Assembly: GCA_964343605.1 (NCBI GenBank)
Contig: CAYFKJ010000001.1
Span: forward strand, 558,001-622,000
Length of the DNA stretch: 64,000 nucleotides
Source of the DNA: CAYFKJ01 sp964343605
GTDB taxonomy: Bacteria > Pseudomonadota > Alphaproteobacteria > UBA2966
Reading direction: 5' to 3'
Below are positions 58,498 through 64,000 of this stretch, in pieces. How positions within the stretch are numbered: position 1 is the stretch's first letter; the number at the start of each line of letters is the position of its first letter. The notes under the pieces were generated by a model. That model saw nothing but the letters and a program-made list of their open reading frames with translations, did not search any database and had not been told where the DNA came from. The position numbers and the translations under genes were made by a program.

Positions 58498-59391
58498 CTA
58501 TTTCTTGATGGTGCCGAAGGTAACGCCCCGCAGCAGGTGGTTCTGCAAGAGATACGTCACGGCAAACACGGGGATCAGGAACAAGGTGATAATAGCGGCC
58601 AACAGCCCCCAGTCGACGCCGAGTTCACCACCGATGGTGCGGGCCATGGCGACGGGCACCGTGCGCGTCTCGGTCCCGGTCAGCAGCAGCGCGAAAAGGA
58701 ACTCGTTCCAGGTCAGGATGAGGGCGAACACCGCCGTCGCCGCCAGCCCGGCCTTGAGCTGCGGCAGGCAGATTTTGAAGAACACGCCCTTTTCCGAGGA
58801 GCCGTCGAGACGCGCGGCGTCTTCCACGTCGGGTGAAAGCTCGTCGAAGAAGCTCTTCATCATCCAGATCGAGAACGGCAGGTTGAAGGCGGCGTAGAGC
58901 AGGATCACGCCCAAGTAGCTGCCGCTGAGGCCCGCAATGCGGAACATCAGGAAGATCGGAATAATGACGATGATCGGCGGCAGCATGCGCGTCGTCAGCA
59001 CGACGAAGAGATAGGTATCGTTGCCCTTGAGCGGATAGCGCGAAAAGCCATAGGAGGCCAGCGTGCCGATAACCAGCGCCAATAGAACGCCCGAGGCGGC
59101 GACGAAGATGGAATTGAAGAAATAGAGATCCATGCCGGTCGAAATCGCTTCGGTGCCGGTCTGGGCGACCCGCCAGAACACGCTGACGAAGTTGTCCAAC
59201 GTCGGCGTGAACAAGAACTTGGGCGGCGTCGCCAGGGCGTCGGCGCGCGACTTGAACGCCGTCATGATGATCCACAGGACGGGGAAGAAGTAGATCAGGC
59301 TGATAATACCGGCGAATCCGGTCCAACCCCATCCCGCCTCCCTCAGGCGGCGTTCCTTGCGGCGGCCGAATATGGCGGTCAATAGCGACAT
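58498..59391 (-). CDS. Sugar ABC importer permease (MalG type)
   Basis: The product has 297 residues with six membrane helices; the first is FAGIISLIYFFPVLWIIMTAF (about 25-45). The EAA cytoplasmic loop, EDAARLDGSSEKGVFFKICLP (about 198-218), contacts the ATPase. It begins MSLLTAIFGRRKERRLREAG. The C-terminus is LLRGVTFGTIKK. Together with the MalF-type permease it forms the channel. It starts 2 bases after the partner permease stop, indicating coupled translation. Confidence 0.93.
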   Translation of the reverse strand: MSLLTAIFGRRKERRLREAGWGWTGFAGIISLIYFFPVLWIIMTAFKSRADALATPPKFLFTPTLDNFVSVFWRVAQTGTEAISTGMDLYFFNSIFVAASGVLLALVIGTLASYGFSRYPLKGNDTYLFVVLTTRMLPPIIVIIPIFLMFRIAGLSGSYLGVILLYAAFNLPFSIWMMKSFFDELSPDVEDAARLDGSSEKGVFFKICLPQLKAGLAATAVFALILTWNEFLFALLLTGTETRTVPVAMARTIGGELGVDWGLLAAIITLFLIPVFAVTYLLQNHLLRGVTFGTIKK

Positions 59392-59393
59392 GA

Positions 59394-60287
59394 TCAGCCC
59401 TCCTCACCACGTTTCTTGACGAAGTAGAGATAGAGATTGGTCAGCACGATCACGACGAACAGCAGGATGTAGCTCAACGCCGAGGATTGGCTGGTCTTGA
59501 AGAACTGGAAGGCGACGCGATAGACGTACACCGCGATGGTTTCCGTCGACGAACCCGGCCCGCCGTTGGTGATCAGGTAGACGACATCGAAGATCTTGAA
59601 GGTCTCGATGGTGCGGAACAGCAGCGCCAGCAGCAGCAATCCCCGGACGTACGGGAAGGTGACCGTCATGAAGCGGCGCCATCTCGAGGCCCGGTCGACC
59701 TCGGCGGCCTCGTAGAGATAATCGGGAACGCTCACCAGACCGGCCAGCACCAGCAACATGACGAAGGGAGACCACATCCAGGCGTCGGCAATGACAATGC
59801 CCCAGATGGCGCCCCACTGCGTCGCCAGCAATGTCAGCGGTTCGCCCGAGAAGTAGGCGTAGGCCTGGCTCAGCAAGCCGAAGGTGGGTTCATAAAAGAG
59901 TTTAAAGAATACGCCGACGGCGACGAAGGAAAGCATCATCGGCGTCAGCACCAGCATAAGAATTTCGCGGCGCAGCGGAAATTTCTTCTCGAACATCAGA
60001 GCCATCGAAAAGCCGATGATCAGTTGCAACAGGACGCTCAGGATGACGATCAGCGCCGTGGTCTGAAAGCGTTCCCAGACAACAGGGTCGCTCAGGACCT
60101 TTTCGTAGTAATAGAATCCGGCGAACCGGGGTGGCTTCAGGGAAGAGGCCTTGTAATGGAAGAAGCTCAAGCCGAACGACCACATCAGGGGGAAGATGTT
60201 CATAACGAACAGCATGATCAGGGCCGGCGCCACCAGCATGGCGCCGCGGCGTTCGGGGCTGAACATCCAGTGCCAAAAATCACGCAT
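59394..60287 (-). CDS. Sugar ABC importer permease (MalF type)
   Basis: The product has 297 residues from ATG 60287, which has GGAGG upstream; the frame extends to 60392 without this support. Membrane helices begin at AMLVAPALIMLFVMNIFPLMWSF (about 16-38). The EAA loop is DYLYEAAEVDRASRWRRFMTVTFP (about 197-220). The typical YLITNGGPGSSTETIAVYVYR motif lies at about 244-264. It pairs with the next gene. Confidence 0.93.
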   Translation of the reverse strand: MRDFWHWMFSPERRGAMLVAPALIMLFVMNIFPLMWSFGLSFFHYKASSLKPPRFAGFYYYEKVLSDPVVWERFQTTALIVILSVLLQLIIGFSMALMFEKKFPLRREILMLVLTPMMLSFVAVGVFFKLFYEPTFGLLSQAYAYFSGEPLTLLATQWGAIWGIVIADAWMWSPFVMLLVLAGLVSVPDYLYEAAEVDRASRWRRFMTVTFPYVRGLLLLALLFRTIETFKIFDVVYLITNGGPGSSTETIAVYVYRVAFQFFKTSQSSALSYILLFVVIVLTNLYLYFVKKRGEEG

Positions 60288-60426
60288 GTTTCTTCCTCCG
60301 GCGGGAGTTCTTGTATCGTTTTGCGCGTCGGTTGAGCGGGTCCGGGAGAGGATGCCGAACCGTCCCGCGACGTTGGTCACTGACTTGTTCATCGATCCTC
60401 TCCCATTCCCTAGCGGTTACGCGTGA

Positions 60427-61854
60427 CTACTGAATGCGACCGGCTTCGGTCAGCAGTTCCTGCTGGAACTTGGCAATCGCATCCAAGGCTTCCTTGGCCG
60501 TCTTCTGGCCGGTGATCGCCTTGTCGAACTCCTCTTGCTGCTGGGTCAGCAACTCGAAGAACTCGGGCACATGCCAAACGTCCAACTGGTGCTCAAGGAG
60601 TTCCGCGTGGGCGCGGTTCCAGGGCAGGAAGGTGTTGTACTCGGGCATGTTCATGACGCTCATCAGACCGGGCTCTCCGCCGTTCTTGGAGAATTCGATC
60701 TGCACCTCGGGCGACATCCACCACTTGACGACTTCCAGGGCCTCCTTGGTGACTTCCTCGGAATTCCATGTCGTCAGCACGAAGGGCTGGCCGCCGATGT
60801 TGTCCAAGCGGCTGAGCGAACCGTCAGCTTTACGGAGACCCGGCGTCAGAGCGAAACCGGTCTTGTCGTGGTACTTGGAAATCTTGGGATCGAGCGCGGG
60901 TGGCGCAACGCCGGCCCAGTCGATGATGGCCGCGACCTTGCCCTGCATGAACAGTTCCTGGATCGCGAAGATGCCCATCTGACCGGTCTTGGCGATCGGC
61001 GGGGCGTACTTCAACAGCCGGAGATAGTGCTCGAAACCCTTGACCGACTCGGGCGAGTTCACGACGCCTTCAGCCTGGGCATGGGGCTCGTTGGCCTCGT
61101 CCCAGATGCTGCCGCCATGCTGCCAGATGAAGGCATTGATCTGCATGGAGGAGAAGTCGAGGACTTTGCCGGCCTGGTAGGCGATACCGTAAAAATCTTC
61201 CTCGGCGACGCCGTCACCCAATTTGGCTCCCTTGTCGCGGCGGAAGAACTTGCCGACGTTCTCCCACACGTCCCAGTCCGTGTCCTTCCACTCTTCGTAG
61301 GAGCACGGCAGGGTCTGGTTGAACTTGGCCTTGAACGCGGCACGCTCGCCGTCGTGGCAGAACAGGTCCGTGCGGAACCAGGTCACCTTGGTGTCCGGGA
61401 ACTGCGGGAAGCCGTAGTAGTTCTTCGACTTGTGCGGATAAGTCGAATAGTTCTGCACCATAGCCGGATGGATGTCCTTCATGATCGCCTGAAGTTCCGG
61501 ATCGGCGTCGATGTACTTGTTCAGCTTCATGAAGTGGCCGCCTTCGATGAAGGTGCCGATCCACTGGCTGTCCGAAACGATCATCTGGTACTTCTTCTCA
61601 CCCGAGGTGAGGGAAGCGGCCACGCGATCGTAGAAATTCGGCCACGGAATAAAGTCAAAAACGAGCTTTACGTCGTTGCCGGATTTGGCTTTGTAGGTTT
61701 TGTTGAAATACTCTTGCAGGAAACGGGTCGGACCCCAGTCCGGTCCCGCCATGTTCAGGATGATTTCCTTGGCCGCGGCAGGCGTCGAGACAGCTAGGCC
61801 GCTCGCCACGATACCGGCTGCCAAAGCACCCGTGATTGAAAACTTACCCTTCAT
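60427..61854 (-). CDS. Periplasmic sugar-binding protein of the ABC importer
   Basis: The product has 475 residues; ATG 61854 follows a strong GGAGGAGG box. It has a signal peptide (GALAAGIVASGLAVSTPAAA, cleavage before KEIILN). It belongs to extracellular solute-binding family 1: FDFIPWPNFYDRVAASLTSGEKKYQMIVSDSQW (about 66-98), FIEGGHFMKLNKYIDAD, GFPQFPDTKVTWFRTDLF (about 149-166) and KVAAIIDWAGVAPPAL. Large for the family, it fits a complex or modified sugar. Ligand identity cannot be read from the sequence. It lies between the second ATPase gene and the permease genes. Confidence 0.93.
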   Translation of the reverse strand: MKGKFSITGALAAGIVASGLAVSTPAAAKEIILNMAGPDWGPTRFLQEYFNKTYKAKSGNDVKLVFDFIPWPNFYDRVAASLTSGEKKYQMIVSDSQWIGTFIEGGHFMKLNKYIDADPELQAIMKDIHPAMVQNYSTYPHKSKNYYGFPQFPDTKVTWFRTDLFCHDGERAAFKAKFNQTLPCSYEEWKDTDWDVWENVGKFFRRDKGAKLGDGVAEEDFYGIAYQAGKVLDFSSMQINAFIWQHGGSIWDEANEPHAQAEGVVNSPESVKGFEHYLRLLKYAPPIAKTGQMGIFAIQELFMQGKVAAIIDWAGVAPPALDPKISKYHDKTGFALTPGLRKADGSLSRLDNIGGQPFVLTTWNSEEVTKEALEVVKWWMSPEVQIEFSKNGGEPGLMSVMNMPEYNTFLPWNRAHAELLEHQLDVWHVPEFFELLTQQQEEFDKAITGQKTAKEALDAIAKFQQELLTEAGRIQ

Positions 61855-61914
61855 CGAAACCTCCTCCTCTCAATTGGAGATCTGGCGCCGCCCACCGGCG
61901 GCATGATTTCCGGC

Positions 61915-63012
61915 TCAGCGGATTGCCGATCCGGTTTCCCGAGCGAACACGTGAGTGTTCTCCACTCGTAACGACACCGGCACATCGTCACCGACGCTGT
62001 ACCGCACCGCCTGTTCCTCCGGCAGGACCATCTTCAAGCCGGTCCCCCCCACATCGAGGTCCAGGATGACCACATCCCCCAAGGGCTCCGTCAGGTGCAC
62101 CTTGGCGGTGAATTCGGCGTCCTCCGCATCAGCGGAGGTCGCCACGACATCGTTCGGACGGATGCCGAATATCAGTTCCGACCCGACCGGGAAGGCTTTC
62201 AGAGCCTCGCTCCACGGTCCGCCGGAAACGGATGCGAATGGCAGTTCGACGGCGGGCCGGGCGTCCTCGCCCCGGCGCACGCCCGATATCAGGTTGACCT
62301 TCGGCGAGCCCACCATCGAGGCGACGTAGGTGTCGCCGGGCCGCGTATACATCTCGTCGGGCGTGCCGGTCTGGACGATCCTGCCGGCGCTTAAGAGACC
62401 GATGCGCTCGCCCATACTCAGGGCTTCCAACTCGTCCGGCGTGGCGTAGACGATGGTCATGCCCAGTTCGCGGTGCAGGCGCTTGAATTCGGCGCGCGTG
62501 TCATGCCGGAGTTTGGCGTCGAGATTGGTCAGCGGCTCGTCCAGCAACAACAAGCTGGGGCGGCGCACCAGGGCGCGGCCGATGGCGACGCGCTGCTGCT
62601 CGCCGCCGCTGGCCGTGCCCGGCATGCGGTCAAGCGTATGGCCGAGACGCAGCATCTCGGCGGTTTCACCCACGCGTTTTTCGATTTCCGCCTTTGCCAT
62701 ACCGGCCTGGCGCAGGGGATAGGCGAGATTGTCGCGAATCGAAATGTGGGGATAAAGCGCGAAGGTCTGGAAGACCATGGCCATGTCCCGGCCGCGGACT
62801 TCCGCCTCGGTGACGTCGGCGCCGTCGAACATGATGCGGCCGCTGTCCGGACGCTCGATACCGCAGATGCTGCGCAGCGTCGTCGTCTTGCCGCTGGCGG
62901 AGGGCCCCAGGAGCGCGAAGAACTCTCCGCGCTCGACCGCGAAGTCGACACCGTCCAGGGCAACGATTTCGTCGAACTTCTTGGTCAATCCCGTAACGCT
63001 TAATACGGTCAT
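61915..63012 (-). CDS. Sugar ABC importer ATP-binding subunit 2 (MalK-like)
   Basis: The product has 365 residues from ATG 63012; GTG 63027 would add five. Walker A is GPSASGKTTT (about 34-43), the Q-loop VFQTFALYPHISI, the signature ASGGEQQRVAIGRALV and Walker B LLLLDEPLTNLD. H-loop sequence is VYATPDELEALS, where the usual His after T is Pro or Asp, so this subunit may be less active. It is a distinct paralog of the ATPase at 57394, and both lie in the same importer locus, suggesting a heterodimer. It starts the operon. Confidence 0.9.
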   Translation of the reverse strand: MTVLSVTGLTKKFDEIVALDGVDFAVERGEFFALLGPSASGKTTTLRSICGIERPDSGRIMFDGADVTEAEVRGRDMAMVFQTFALYPHISIRDNLAYPLRQAGMAKAEIEKRVGETAEMLRLGHTLDRMPGTASGGEQQRVAIGRALVRRPSLLLLDEPLTNLDAKLRHDTRAEFKRLHRELGMTIVYATPDELEALSMGERIGLLSAGRIVQTGTPDEMYTRPGDTYVASMVGSPKVNLISGVRRGEDARPAVELPFASVSGGPWSEALKAFPVGSELIFGIRPNDVVATSADAEDAEFTAKVHLTEPLGDVVILDLDVGGTGLKMVLPEEQAVRYSVGDDVPVSLRVENTHVFARETGSAIR

Positions 63013-63316
63013 CTGGTTTTCCCCCACCTCTCCAAGGGCTTGATTGGAGTCAATTTCGAACGAGCGGACTTTAGCGGGAGATTAATTGGGACGCAATAAA
63101 AAATAATATTATTTGATAAAAATAATCCTACTTTGTTTATTTTAAAGTATGACTTTTTTCAGAAATTCAGTGCAAAACCCGGGGTTTCCAGGACGTCGTG
63201 GCGCACCGGTAGCTGCTCAAGAAAGCGTGACCGTCCTTAGCCCAATGGCCCGTTGCGCCTGGGGCGGCGTTGTCCATAATTCGGTCGGTCGACAAAGCAA
63301 TCGGGGAAACCAGCAA
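63013..63316. promoter_or_regulatory. Divergent promoter region of ABC operon and GST-like gene, with AT palindrome
   Basis: Bases 63090-63160 are strongly AT-rich. A perfect 14-base palindrome, AAATAATATTATTT, lies at 63101-63114. The 15-base stretch AAAAAATAATATTAT at 63098-63112 is also present at 49853-49867 in the other sugar promoter region. Both point to a common operator. A short AT repeat around 63115-63126 may hold promoter boxes. The rest of the space to 63316 shows no gene. Confidence 0.55.
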
Positions 63317-64000
63317 ATGAGCGAAGTCATTTTCCATCACTATCCGCAATCGCCCGTCGCCGAAAAGGTTCGGGTCGGGCTGGGCATCAAGGAACTGAGC
63401 TGGCGGTCGGTGCAAATTCCGCGTATCCCGCCGAAGCCGGATCTGATGCCGCTAACCGGAGGCTATCGCCGCACGCCCGTTATGCAAATCGGCGCGGACA
63501 TCTATTGCGACAGCCAGTGCATCCTGAGGGAGCTTGAGCGGCGCTTTCCCGAACCGCCCTTTTTTCCCGATGGCTCGGTGGGCTTGCCCTGGGGCCTGAG
63601 CCGCTGGAGCGACGGCGAATTTTTTCTCCAAATCATCAAGCTCGTTCTGGGATCGGCGGCCGACCAAATGCCCCAGGATTTTGCCGCCGATCGGGGTCGG
63701 CTTTATCTCGGGCCGGACTGGAACTATGACACGGTTGCGGCGGAATTGCCCCACGTCGCGGTCCAGGTGCGGGCTCAATTCGGCTGGGCGGAGCAGCAGC
63801 TCGCCGATGGACGCCGGTTCATGCTGGGCGACCGGCCGTTCCTGCCTGATGCGCTGGTGTACTACCTCGTCTGGTTTCTGCGCGGCCGCTGGGCCGGCGG
63901 ACCGGACCTGCTGTCTGAATTCCCCCGGCTCGAAGCCTGGGAAAACCTGGTTCGGGACATCGGCCACGGCTCGGCAACGGAACTGTCCTCGGCGGACGCC
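63317..64000 (+). CDS. Glutathione S-transferase-like protein, cut by right window edge
   Basis: The visible 228 codons are open to the last base, so the C-terminus is missing. The N-terminal thioredoxin-like domain begins VIFHHYPQSPVAEKVRVGLG (about 4-23), with Ser12 or Pro13 in the usual GSH-site place, PLTGGYRRTPVMQIGADIYCDS (about 46-67) with the cis-Pro of TPV and the acidic-Ser pair, and LRELERRFPEPPFFP (about 72-86). A helical C-terminal domain follows (FMLGDRPFLPDALVYYLVWFL, about 170-190). Family-level function is glutathione conjugation or ligandin-like binding. It is divergent from the transporter operon. Confidence 0.85.
   Translation, partial: MSEVIFHHYPQSPVAEKVRVGLGIKELSWRSVQIPRIPPKPDLMPLTGGYRRTPVMQIGADIYCDSQCILRELERRFPEPPFFPDGSVGLPWGLSRWSDGEFFLQIIKLVLGSAADQMPQDFAADRGRLYLGPDWNYDTVAAELPHVAVQVRAQFGWAEQQLADGRRFMLGDRPFLPDALVYYLVWFLRGRWAGGPDLLSEFPRLEAWENLVRDIGHGSATELSSADA

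Overview
The window looks like chromosome of a high-GC alphaproteobacterium, most likely Rhodospirillales in the broad sense. The evidence is high-GC codon use, the run TPR protein / ispE / ETF:ubiquinone oxidoreductase / family-4-like uracil-DNA glycosylase / lytic transglycosylase / moaB, a phaC-phaA-phaB cluster with divergent phaR, and many FadR-type sugar regulators and ABC importers. I saw no rRNA, tRNA, CRISPR array, phage genes or transposase. The assignment comes from gene content, not from a marker gene.

Layout. (1) 1-4 kb: part of an exopolysaccharide secretion locus of the Gfc/Yjb kind: an SLBB export protein running off the left edge, a YjbF/GfcB-like lipoprotein and a YjbE/GfcA-like small secreted protein, in unusual divergent and convergent orientations around one strong terminator. 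(2) 4-18.4 kb: housekeeping genes: a DUF3108-like protein, a lipoprotein esterase, ispE, a TPR protein, ETF-QO, a uracil-DNA glycosylase lacking two Fe-S cysteines, a lytic transglycosylase, moaB, a coupled glycosyltransferase pair, a DMSO-reductase-family molybdoenzyme and a PA0069-type radical SAM protein. (3) 18.4-21.4 kb: a TetR/thioesterase pair and a MarR/membrane-hydrolase pair, each with a perfect palindromic operator. (4) 21.4-25.6 kb: polyhydroxybutyrate synthesis and its regulator PhaR, with three TTGC-N5/6-GCAA sites. (5) 25.9-36 kb: a periplasmic binding protein, a gamma-glutamyltransferase, a cyclase-family hydrolase, then a plus-strand run of rhodanese, acyl-CoA ligase, PhyH dioxygenase, an active-site-less SDR, a degenerate HtrA-like protein, a FAH-family hydrolase and a 97-residue protein. 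(6) 36-39.6 kb: a visibly more AT-rich accessory stretch (methyltransferase, small membrane protein, SUMF1-fold protein, CoA-transferase). (7) 39.7-46.4 kb: a 4-hydroxybutyryl-CoA-dehydratase-like enzyme, aminopeptidase P, bacteriohemerythrin, a malonic-semialdehyde-reductase-like protein, a ceramidase-like membrane protein and malonyl-CoA decarboxylase. (8) 46.4-63 kb: a sugar/sugar-acid regulon bracketed by two paralogous FadR-type GntR regulators.

In the sugar regulon a binding-protein-dependent importer with two different ATPase subunits, two permeases and a small membrane protein would bring a sugar in. Aldose 1-epimerase, an SDR dehydrogenase, an SMP-30/gluconolactonase-type lactonase and an IlvD/Edd-type sugar-acid dehydratase then make a plausible non-phosphorylative oxidative route. 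Two TIM-barrel epimerases and a Gfo/Idh/MocA oxidoreductase add isomerisation or oxidation steps. Similar AT-rich palindromes lie in the two main promoter regions. Three composite REPIN-like palindromic repeat pairs occupy intergenic spaces at 19.7, 29.0 and 54.3 kb. The right edge cuts a glutathione-S-transferase-like gene.
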